Shown piece by piece: positions 8,143-14,964 of a stretch of 45,037 bases of DNA. Under the pieces are notes generated by a model. That model saw only the letters and a program-made list of their open reading frames with translations. It did no database searches and was not told the DNA's origin. The position numbers and the translations under genes are program-made. The DNA is from Granulosicoccus sp964352535 (GTDB taxonomy: Bacteria; Pseudomonadota; Gammaproteobacteria; Granulosicoccales; Granulosicoccaceae), in assembly GCA_964352535.1 (NCBI GenBank), contig CAYGSW010000008.1, positions 1-45,037 of the forward strand, given 5' to 3'. Positions within the stretch are counted from its first letter, which is position 1, and the number at the start of each line of letters is the position of its first letter.

Positions 8143-10081
8143 CAAGCACCCCCACAGGATTAGTCAGGTTCAGCCAAAGGGCGGGGAATCATCGTCCGGT
8201 GGATCGTCTGATGCGGCACTGCCGACAACCACGCTTGCAAAACCTCTAAGTGTTGGGTTCAAGACCTCGACAGGTGCCTGTGCGCGGGCGATCGCACAGG
8301 ATAAGACTATCGATATTACCTTTGACGACAAGGCATCTGATGTCAACGGCATGGTGCTTCCGGAAATTCCGGTGGATGCGACGCTCAAAGAACGTCTGGA
8401 GACCCGTGGTCGGAGCGATGCCATCGCGCTTCACAAGCAATATCATGATCCACGCACGCACCAACGTTTTCAACCGGCCACTGATACCTCGCAGCGGTTG
8501 CATCACATGGCCGAGCAAGCGCGGGTAGAGCTTCTCGGTGCAACAGCCCTTGAAGGTGTTGGACGTAACCTGGATGCAGCGCTGGACGGTCGTTATCAGT
8601 TATTGCTGGATACTATCGCCAAGCCTGCCGTGTCGCTGGGTGAGGTGTCCGAGCCGCGACTGGGTATCGAGCATGCCTTGTCGCTCTATTTGCGCGAGCA
8701 ATTGGGTAATCGGCCACTGCCACCGGCCTCTGCCGAAGCGTTGTCAGACTGGCGACAATGGCTCGATAGCGATGTTCAGGACAAGTTCAGACCGGACAGT
8801 TTTGACATTAATGATCAGGCAAGCTTTGCGCGCGCACTAGGCCAGCTGCTTCGTTCGTTAAAGCTGGAAGATGGCGATGAAAATGACCCGCAGGATGACT
8901 TGGACAATAACGACAAGCCGCCCGATGAACAGGCTTCAGATAATGACGACTCCGACATGGGCGAGTCTGACAGCACCTCCATGCAGGATGATGGTGAGTC
9001 AGACACGGTTGACGATGAAGGCAGTGCCGACGATGCCAGTGATAGCCTCGAGCCGGAAGAGGACATGCCAGAAAACTCGTCCGAGAACGCGGGCAGTGAG
9101 TGGCGCTCGGTAGCCGATGATGCGATCAAGCGGGATATCAACGACTACCATATCTTTACGCGCGAATTTGATGAGGTTATCCGACCGCTGGATCTGTGTG
9201 ATCCCGAAGAACTGACGCGACTTCGACAAACGTTGGATACGCACATTGGTGATTTGCAACGCTCCATAGGCCGTTTTGCAAACAAACTGCAACGCGTTCT
9301 GATGTCACAGCAGCAGCGCTCCTGGGAATTCAATCTGGAAGAGGGGCAGCTCGACACGGCAAGGCTGGTGCGCGTGCTTACCGATCCAATGATGCCTCTG
9401 ACATTCAAGCAGGAGTCCGAGACACCTTTTCGCGACACGGTGGTGACATTGCTGCTCGACAATTCAGGTTCCATGCATGGCCGCTCCATCCGTGTCGCAG
9501 CGGTCTGTGCCGATATCCTCTCAGCAACCCTTGAGCGTTGTGGCGTGCGCGTTGAGATTCTCGGGTTTACAACAGGCGCATGGAAAGGTGGTAAGGCGCG
9601 TGAAAAATGGGTGGATGGCGGTTATCCCACTAATCCTGGTCGGCTTAATGATCTTCGCCATATTATCTATAAATCGGCGGATACCCCCTGGCGTCAGTCC
9701 AGAGCTAATCTGGGGCTGATGATGCGTAAGGGTTTGCTCAAGGAAAATATCGATGGTGAAGCCTTGCAGTGGGCGCATGGCCGATTGCTGCAACGCCCTG
9801 AGCAGCGTCGTATACTGATGATGATTTCGGATGGCGCACCCATCGATGATTCAACGCTGTCTACCAATCCGGGGCGTTTTCTTGAAAAGCATTTACGGCA
9901 TGTCATTGCGCAGATCGAACGGCAGAATGATATCGAACTGGTGGCTATCGGTATTGGCCATGATGTGCGGCAATACTATTCACGCGCCACGACAATACAT
10001 GATGTTGCACAGCTTGCTGATGTCATGACGAGCCAGTTGGTGGAGCTTTTTTCAACCAACCGTGCTCCTGCGCCTCGCTGA
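8135..10081 (+). CDS. cobT: Aerobic cobaltochelatase subunit CobT (VWA domain)
   Basis: The 648-residue partner of CobS has a helical N-terminal region (to about residue 240). A strongly acidic Asp/Glu/Ser-rich linker follows (about 243-333, with runs such as DDLDNND and DSDMGESDS). The C-terminal von Willebrand A domain has MIDAS motif DNSGSMHG (from about 442) and a late ISDGAPIDDSTL strand. This N-region, acidic linker and VWA order is the standard CobT (Mg-chelatase subunit D-like) layout. ATG 8135 overlaps the end of cobS (stop at 8142). An upstream in-frame start at 8087 would lie inside cobS and gives an unlikely N-terminus. The 3' end overlaps a convergent HD-domain gene by 59 bases, which is unusual for a housekeeping enzyme. 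Confidence 0.94.
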   Translation: MADKHPHRISQVQPKGGESSSGGSSDAALPTTTLAKPLSVGFKTSTGACARAIAQDKTIDITFDDKASDVNGMVLPEIPVDATLKERLETRGRSDAIALHKQYHDPRTHQRFQPATDTSQRLHHMAEQARVELLGATALEGVGRNLDAALDGRYQLLLDTIAKPAVSLGEVSEPRLGIEHALSLYLREQLGNRPLPPASAEALSDWRQWLDSDVQDKFRPDSFDINDQASFARALGQLLRSLKLEDGDENDPQDDLDNNDKPPDEQASDNDDSDMGESDSTSMQDDGESDTVDDEGSADDASDSLEPEEDMPENSSENAGSEWRSVADDAIKRDINDYHIFTREFDEVIRPLDLCDPEELTRLRQTLDTHIGDLQRSIGRFANKLQRVLMSQQQRSWEFNLEEGQLDTARLVRVLTDPMMPLTFKQESETPFRDTVVTLLLDNSGSMHGRSIRVAAVCADILSATLERCGVRVEILGFTTGAWKGGKAREKWVDGGYPTNPGRLNDLRHIIYKSADTPWRQSRANLGLMMRKGLLKENIDGEALQWAHGRLLQRPEQRRILMMISDGAPIDDSTLSTNPGRFLEKHLRHVIAQIERQNDIELVAIGIGHDVRQYYSRATTIHDVAQLADVMTSQLVELFSTNRAPAPR

Positions 10082-10682
10082 ACATGGCGTTGGCTGCAGC
10101 CCATAGGGATTCAGAACCTATGGCAATCTTTCCGGTACGGCTCACAACCTGATCAATGCTGACATTGTAGTCATGCCAGGTGCCACCTTCAGTGAGCATG
10201 TTCAACAGGATGGGCTGCAGGCGATCCACCGCTTTGGCAAACCGGGCTTCGGCAGATTCGGCTTTTTCGAATTCGTGCCAGATCTGTTCAAGTGCTTTTG
10301 CCTGATCATCAGGTAGCAAGCCAAACAAGCGTTTTGCTGCAGCCTGTTCGATAACGGCCTGATCAGGATTCTGCTCGCCATGCAGTGGCATATCGCCTGC
10401 GTCGATTTCGACGATATCGTGAACCATCAACATCATGATGACCCGCTCGATATCCACAGGCTGGTTTGCGTGCTCATGCAGAATGCGCGCAAACAGCGTC
10501 AGATGCCAGGAATGTTCAGCGCTGTTTTCCTGTCTCGAGTTATCACTGATACGCGTAGCCCGGTTGACTGTTTTCAGTGCATCAATAGCGGCTAGAAATG
10601 CCAGTTGTTGCTGTAACCGAGGCGCTAGTGAACGCAGCCAGTTCGGCGCAGAGTCAGCGGACAAAGGGCTTGCTTCAGGCAT
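10023..10682 (-). CDS. HD-domain phosphohydrolase, YfbR/HDDC2-like
   Basis: This 219-residue protein of the COG1896 HD family removes phosphate from nucleotides in its characterised members (YfbR, a 5'-deoxynucleotidase). Metal-site motifs are visible: His57 in ENSAEHSWH, His88-Asp89 in LMVHDIVEIDAGD, and a later Asp in AKAVDRLQPIL (about residue 153). The N-terminus is about 20 residues longer than YfbR. The last 59 bases overlap the end of cobT on the other strand, encoding the polar tail of this protein and the end of CobT. The substrate is not determined by the sequence; a nucleotide role would fit the neighbouring pyrimidine locus, but the strands diverge and linkage may be accidental. 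Confidence 0.85.
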   Translation of the reverse strand: MPEASPLSADSAPNWLRSLAPRLQQQLAFLAAIDALKTVNRATRISDNSRQENSAEHSWHLTLFARILHEHANQPVDIERVIMMLMVHDIVEIDAGDMPLHGEQNPDQAVIEQAAAKRLFGLLPDDQAKALEQIWHEFEKAESAEARFAKAVDRLQPILLNMLTEGGTWHDYNVSIDQVVSRTGKIAIGSESLWAAANAMFSEAQEHGWLKKAPPTGSS

Positions 10683-10897
10683 ACAGATCTCTTGGGTTAA
10701 CGGGAACAGGCTTACTGAATCAGGTGTGCCGCAAACCGCGCTGACCTGTCAACGTGTTACGCATCATCACTCGAAAGCCGTTTTCAATGATGGTACCGAT
10801 AGTAACCGGATACTCCGATGTAAAAAAACGATGGTCCGATAAACCTGGACGACACAGTCGACACATACAGGTGGTTTGAGGTACGGTTTTGAGAAAT

Positions 10898-10926
10898 TTG
10901 ACCATCTGGATAAAAATTGCTTTAAT
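10898..10926 (+). promoter_or_regulatory. preT promoter with overlapping RutR operator
   Basis: TTGACC (10898-10903) and TTTAAT (10921-10926) are spaced by 17 bases, a good sigma70 promoter ending 37 bases before preT. The segment TTGACCATCTGGATAA (10898-10913) matches the known RutR consensus TTGACCANNTGGTCAA at 12 of 14 defined positions. Its left arm is the -35 box itself. A repressor bound here would block RNA polymerase, so uracil-relieved repression is the natural reading. Confidence 0.72.
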
Positions 10927-10962
10927 CTCTTACGACGTCGAAAAGTTTGAGGAGTCTGCACA

Positions 10963-12264
10963 ATGAGTTCGAGCACTATCGAACAGCTTCAACAGGACCT
11001 GCATCCGCCGTTGACGCGGCATGAGGCATTGGTTGAGTCAGATCGTTGTTACTTTTGCTACGACGCGCCTTGCGTCACCTCATGTCCCACAGGTATCGAC
11101 ATACCGTTGTTTATCCGTCAGATCAGTACGGATAATCCAAAGGGTTCGGCACGCACTATTTTTGATGAAAACATTCTGGGTGGTATGTGCGCCCGTGTGT
11201 GCCCCACCGAAACATTGTGCGAGCAAGCTTGCGTGCGTAACACGGCCGAAGATAACCCGGTACGTATTGGTGAGTTGCAACGCTACTCCACCGATCACTT
11301 GATGCAAACGGGTAAACAGCCCTACACCCGTGAGCCTTCCACTGGACGTACGGTGGCAGTTGTTGGTGCAGGTCCGGCAGGGCTTGCCTGTGCGCACAGA
11401 CTTGCCATGTACGGGCACGACGTTGTCATCTTTGATGCTATGCCAAAGCCGGGAGGCTTGAATGAGTATGGCATTGCAGCCTACAAAACCGTGCAGGATT
11501 ACGCTCAGGCGGAAGTGCAATACATACTGTCCATCGGCGGAATATCGATCAGGCACAATCAGGTGCTTGGAGTTGATGTGTCGCTGGAGCAATTAAAGCA
11601 ACAGTACGACGCCGTGTTTCTGGGTCTGGGACTGGGCGCTGTCAACGAGGCACATGTTGAAGGCCAGGAGCTGGAAGGTGTGGTTGATGCCGTGGATGTC
11701 ATTCGCGAGCTTCGACAGGCGGATGATCTGACAACGCTGGAAGTGGGTCGTCGCACTATCGTTATTGGTGGCGGTATGACGGCTGTTGATGCTGCTGTGC
11801 AAACCAGAATGCTGGGAGCTGAAGAAGTCACACTGGTATATCGACGGGGCGTCGACCGAATGAACGCCAGCGTGTTCGAGCAGGATCTGGCAAAGGTAAA
11901 CGGTGTCATGATTCGAACCTGGTTGCAGCCGAAAAAAGTGCACGGCGAGAACGGAAAAGTTACGGGCGTGGAGTTCTCGTACATGCACGATAACGATGGA
12001 CAGTACGAGCCCACCGGGGAAACATTGCATATCGGGTGTGATCGTGTATTGATGGCGATCGGGCAGCAGTTTGTTGCTGGCGATACCAATGATGCTGTTG
12101 AGCTTGTCAGCGGGCGTATCAAGGTTGATGAAGAAAAGCGCACAACGGATAAACGCATCTGGGCAGGTGGGGATTGTATCGCGGGCGGTGATGACCTCAC
12201 GGTGGCTGCTGTACAGGATGGCAAACTGGCCGCCGAATCCATTCACGCAACATTACAAGGGTAA
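10963..12264 (+). CDS. preT: NAD-dependent dihydropyrimidine dehydrogenase subunit PreT
   Basis: PreT is the electron-input subunit of the PreT-PreA enzyme that reduces uracil and thymine to the 5,6-dihydro forms using NADH, the first step of reductive pyrimidine breakdown. The 433-residue protein starts with two 4Fe-4S ligand sets, Cys29/32/37/41 and Cys76/80/86/90. The FAD-binding fold GAGPAG (135-140) and the NAD(P)-binding VIGGGMTAVDAA (about 267-278) follow, as in the glutamate-synthase small subunit family. The C-terminal GGDCIAGG motif binds FAD. AGGAG lies about 10 bases before the ATG. preA begins 5 bases after the stop, so the two are co-translated. The upstream promoter carries a RutR-like site. 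Confidence 0.95.
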   Translation: MSSSTIEQLQQDLHPPLTRHEALVESDRCYFCYDAPCVTSCPTGIDIPLFIRQISTDNPKGSARTIFDENILGGMCARVCPTETLCEQACVRNTAEDNPVRIGELQRYSTDHLMQTGKQPYTREPSTGRTVAVVGAGPAGLACAHRLAMYGHDVVIFDAMPKPGGLNEYGIAAYKTVQDYAQAEVQYILSIGGISIRHNQVLGVDVSLEQLKQQYDAVFLGLGLGAVNEAHVEGQELEGVVDAVDVIRELRQADDLTTLEVGRRTIVIGGGMTAVDAAVQTRMLGAEEVTLVYRRGVDRMNASVFEQDLAKVNGVMIRTWLQPKKVHGENGKVTGVEFSYMHDNDGQYEPTGETLHIGCDRVLMAIGQQFVAGDTNDAVELVSGRIKVDEEKRTTDKRIWAGGDCIAGGDDLTVAAVQDGKLAAESIHATLQG

Positions 12265-12269
12265 AGCAG

Positions 12270-13571
12270 ATGGCCGATCTAAGCAGCAATTTTCTTGGTA
12301 TTTCATCGCCAAACCCGTTCTGGCTGGCGTCTGCACCGCCCACCGATAAAGAATACAACGTGGTGCGTGCGTTTGAAGCCGGTTGGGGTGGCGTGGTGTG
12401 GAAGACACTGGGTGAAGATCCCAATGTCGTTAATGTCAATGGACCTCGATACGGTGTGTTGCATTCCAGTGACCGTACCTTGATTGGGTTCAACAACATT
12501 GAGTTGATCACTGACCGTCCGTTGCAGATTAACCTGGACGAAATCAAGCGAGTAAAACGCGACTGGCCAGACAGAGCCATGATCGTGTCGCTGATGGTGC
12601 CGTGTGAGGAGCAAAACTGGAAAGATATTCTCGCCAGAGTAGAGGACACCGGTGCCGATGGCGTAGAGCTCAATTTCGGTTGCCCGCACGGTATGTCAGA
12701 GCGCGGCATGGGGGCAGCCGTTGGTCAGGTGCCCGAGTACATTCAGATGGTGACAGAATGGTGCAAGCAGTACACAAAGATGCCTGTTATCGTCAAATTG
12801 ACGCCCAATGTGGCAGATATCAAAGGGCCAGCCAGGGCTGCTCATGCTGGCGGTGCCGATGCGCTGTCATTGATTAACACCGTCAACTCCATCATCAGTG
12901 TCAATCTGGACACCATGTCGCCCGAACCATCAATTGATGGTTGGGGTTCACACGGCGGTTATTGTGGTCCGGCTGTCAAACCCATTGCCCTGAACATGGT
13001 GGCAGAGATTGCGCGTGATGCGCAGACAAAAGGAATACCCATCTCAGGAATTGGCGGTGTCACCACGTGGCGCGATGCTGCCGAGTTTCTTGCGTTGGGT
13101 GCATCCAACGTGCAGGTATGTACGGCTGCGATGACCTACGGCTTTCGTATCATTGAGGAACTGACGTCAGGGCTATCAGACTGGATGGACGAAAAGGGCT
13201 ATACCTCTATTGATCAGGTCAGCGGGCGAGCCACACCGAATGTCAAGGACTGGCAAAATCTGAACCTCAATTTCATCACCAAGGCGGTTATTGATCAGGA
13301 TCTGTGCATTCAGTGCGGTCGTTGCCATGTGGTTTGCGAAGACACATCGCATCAAGCTATTACGCATACGGTCGATGGCAAACGCCATTTTGAAGTCATC
13401 GACGAAGAGTGCGTGGGTTGCAATCTGTGTGTGAGTGTTTGTCCGGTGGACAAGTGCATTACCATGGAGACGTTAACAAGCGGTGTCGATCCAAGAACCA
13501 ACGAAGCGGTTGTTGAGGAGTACGCAAACTGGACTACGCATCCCAATAATCCGATGGCCGTTAGCAGCTGA
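12270..13571 (+). CDS. preA: NAD-dependent dihydropyrimidine dehydrogenase subunit PreA
   Basis: This is the FMN-containing catalytic subunit that receives electrons from PreT and reduces the pyrimidine ring. Residues 1-330 form a dihydroorotate-dehydrogenase-like barrel with NFGCPHGMSERGMG (about 131-144) and the FMN-phosphate GIGGVTTW loop. The C-terminus has two ferredoxin clusters, Cys346/349/352/356 and Cys381/384/387/391. In mammalian dihydropyrimidine dehydrogenase the catalytic cysteine follows the GMG motif (GMGLACGQ); here the equivalent reads GMGAAVGQ, with valine. The PreA family assignment is secure from length, partner and clusters. A 41-base gap with a bidirectional hairpin separates it from the convergent glycosylase gene. 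Confidence 0.95.
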   Translation: MADLSSNFLGISSPNPFWLASAPPTDKEYNVVRAFEAGWGGVVWKTLGEDPNVVNVNGPRYGVLHSSDRTLIGFNNIELITDRPLQINLDEIKRVKRDWPDRAMIVSLMVPCEEQNWKDILARVEDTGADGVELNFGCPHGMSERGMGAAVGQVPEYIQMVTEWCKQYTKMPVIVKLTPNVADIKGPARAAHAGGADALSLINTVNSIISVNLDTMSPEPSIDGWGSHGGYCGPAVKPIALNMVAEIARDAQTKGIPISGIGGVTTWRDAAEFLALGASNVQVCTAAMTYGFRIIEELTSGLSDWMDEKGYTSIDQVSGRATPNVKDWQNLNLNFITKAVIDQDLCIQCGRCHVVCEDTSHQAITHTVDGKRHFEVIDEECVGCNLCVSVCPVDKCITMETLTSGVDPRTNEAVVEEYANWTTHPNNPMAVSS

Positions 13572-13598
13572 CGTTTCTGGTACCTGACGTATTGCGCT

Positions 13599-13623
13599 GG
13601 CACAGTGTTAATTCACATGTGCC
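13599..13623. terminator. Bidirectional hairpin between preA and the convergent glycosylase gene
   Basis: GGCACAGTG (13599-13607) pairs with CAC-A-TGTGCC (13614-13623) around a TTAATT loop, 9 bp with one bulged A. It lies exactly between two converging genes and overlaps the glycosylase stop. No U-tract follows, so it may act as an mRNA 3' end structure rather than a classic terminator. Confidence 0.4.
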
Positions 13624-14194
13624 TAGCAACGTTCAGGCTCTCCTGCCAGATGCTGAATTTGTCGTCAAGACTAAGGCTCGCCATAGCCGGACTGGTTGAT
13701 GGCACGCACACCACTAATGGGTCTTGTACATCTCGAGCCGATGCATCCAGTTGAGCTTGTATATGCCGCTTGAACAGGGCTTCTGCAGTGCGGCCGTTGC
13801 AGACAATCGTGTGCAGTTCCGGATGAACACTGATGAGATCAGCAATGGCATTCGGCTGCTCTGTTTTGCGCACAATGGCACCATCAAGACTTCCCGGTCG
13901 CTCACAAGTCTCTAGCACATCCCATAATGCAAAGCCGGCCCCGGTAACCAGATCGCAACGTTGCTCGTAAGTGAGTTGATGGTGGATGTCGTACCTCGGT
14001 TTGTCACCTGTGACCAGCGCACACACAATCGGCCAGAGGGCATTCCGCGGATGCGCGTAATACTGTTGCAGTTGAAGGGATTTCTTGCCCGGCATGGTGC
14101 CCAGAATCAACGTGTGGATTCGCTGTCCCACCAGAGGTTCGAACGACTGGCTGATACCGTTTTTCTCTGTAGCCTTGGACATACTGAAAGTCAT
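13613..14194 (-). CDS. DNA-deoxyinosine (hypoxanthine-DNA) glycosylase, uracil-DNA glycosylase superfamily
   Basis: The 193-residue protein matches the TIGR04274-type family that removes deaminated bases, chiefly hypoxanthine, from DNA. Motifs are LILGTMPGKKSL (29-40), the QQYYAHPRNALWPI water-activating and binding segment (43-56), GFALWDVLETCERPGSLD (87-104) and the C-terminal VPSTSPAM loop (164-171). The last usually reads LPSTSPAN/H, so the Met is a small deviation. ATG 14194 and ATG 14182 are both possible starts. It lies 7 bases downstream of rutR on the same strand and is probably co-transcribed with it, so a base-excision enzyme may be expressed together with the uracil regulator. Confidence 0.88.
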   Translation of the reverse strand: MTFSMSKATEKNGISQSFEPLVGQRIHTLILGTMPGKKSLQLQQYYAHPRNALWPIVCALVTGDKPRYDIHHQLTYEQRCDLVTGAGFALWDVLETCERPGSLDGAIVRKTEQPNAIADLISVHPELHTIVCNGRTAEALFKRHIQAQLDASARDVQDPLVVCVPSTSPAMASLSLDDKFSIWQESLNVARHM

Positions 14195-14201
14195 TGACGC
14201 T

Positions 14202-14825
14202 TCAAGGCTTCAGCCCTTGGGTGATAATGACTTTCAGCGTATGCTCCGCATCACTAAACAGACTGTCTTCGTCTCCGTCATGCAACGCATCTATCTGCGG
14301 CTGAAAGTCTGCGTAGTGCTGAGTGGACGCCCATATCAGAAACAATAAATGCAAGGGGCTGACAGCAGCCAGTCTGCCTTCGTCAATCCAGCCTTGTATT
14401 ATCTGGCATTTGCTCGTTACCAGCATCTTCAGCTCAGATTGCAGGAATGGGCCTATTCCGCTTGCGCCTTGTAATATTTCGTTGGCAAACAGGCGCGAAG
14501 CATGAGGTGAATCACGCGAAAGATGCAACTTCTGGCGGGCATAGCGCCAAATCTGCTCGATGGGGTCTCCATCGGGCTCCAGCTGTTCGAGTGGTTGAAG
14601 CCATACGTGCAATGTTCGGCTTAGCACAGCGTTGTAGATATCGTCCTTGGTGTTGAAGTAATACAGAACGTTAGCCTTGGACATACCCGCATTGCGTGCA
14701 ATCTGCTCCACCGTGGAACCTCGGTAGCCATTGGCTGAGAATACGTCCAGGGCGGCAACCACAATGCGTGCCTCATTTTCTACCTGTATACGGGTTCGCT
14801 TGCGATTGGCCAGTTTGTTTGTCAA
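14202..14825 (-). CDS. rutR: Pyrimidine-responsive TetR-family regulator RutR
   Basis: RutR is a dimeric repressor whose DNA binding is relieved by uracil or thymine. The N-terminal helix-turn-helix (about residues 31-60, GSTVEQIARNAGMSKANVLYYF) and the body with WIDEGRLAAVSPLHLLFLIWASTQHYADFQPQI match E. coli RutR closely along the whole length. The longest frame begins at a TTG at 14858, but that codon is part of the operator. TTG 14825 gives 207 residues, the same N-terminal length as E. coli RutR, and has AGGCAG just upstream. It also leaves room for a promoter (TTGAAC, 17 bases, TAAGTT), so I prefer it. No ATG is available before the HTH. It is divergent from mmsA, and the operator between them implies autoregulation. 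Confidence 0.9.
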   Translation of the reverse strand: MTNKLANRKRTRIQVENEARIVVAALDVFSANGYRGSTVEQIARNAGMSKANVLYYFNTKDDIYNAVLSRTLHVWLQPLEQLEPDGDPIEQIWRYARQKLHLSRDSPHASRLFANEILQGASGIGPFLQSELKMLVTSKCQIIQGWIDEGRLAAVSPLHLLFLIWASTQHYADFQPQIDALHDGDEDSLFSDAEHTLKVIITQGLKP

Positions 14826-14841
14826 TTGACTGCCTACAATT

Positions 14842-14859
14842 GTTGACCAAGTGGTCAAC
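14842..14859. promoter_or_regulatory. RutR operator, perfect palindrome
   Basis: GTTGACCAAGTGGTCAAC has 8-bp perfect arms around AG, and its inner 16 bases (14843-14858) fit the RutR consensus TTGACCANNTGGTCAA at every position. It lies just downstream of the predicted rutR -10 (14862-14857) and overlaps a possible mmsA -35 (TTGACC, 14843-14848). It could therefore repress both divergent transcripts. Confidence 0.9.
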
Positions 14860-14885
14860 TTACGTTAGCTTGATACAAAGTTCAA
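14857..14885 (-). promoter_or_regulatory. rutR: Predicted rutR promoter
   Basis: On the minus strand TTGAAC (14885-14880) and TAAGTT (14862-14857) are separated by 17 bases. Transcription would start within the RutR palindrome, leaving a leader of about 25 bases before TTG 14825. Confidence 0.5.
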
Positions 14886-14889
14886 GCGC

Positions 14890-14925
14890 CGTGCTACGCA
14901 CGACATCGCCTTCGGCGGATTTTTT
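14890..14925 (+). terminator. Possible attenuator hairpins in the mmsA leader
   Basis: Two short hairpins, CGTGC-TAC-GCACG (14890-14902) and CGCC-TTC-GGCG (14907-14917), are followed by GA and six T. They lie between the RutR operator and mmsA (ATG 14965), in plus orientation. The stems are short (5 and 4 bp), so strength is uncertain. Confidence 0.35.
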
Positions 14926-14964
14926 AAGTCACCGGTCACAGTATCAACCAGAGCACGTAACCTC

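Noticed and set aside
8861..9135. Acidic low-complexity stretch in cobT as a possible frameshift or repeat expansion
   Set aside because: An acidic linker between the N-terminal part and the VWA domain is normal for CobT.
14821..14830. GTCAATTGAC palindrome beside the RutR operator
   Set aside because: It is perfect but only 10 bp and does not match the RutR consensus; it may be part of the coding start.
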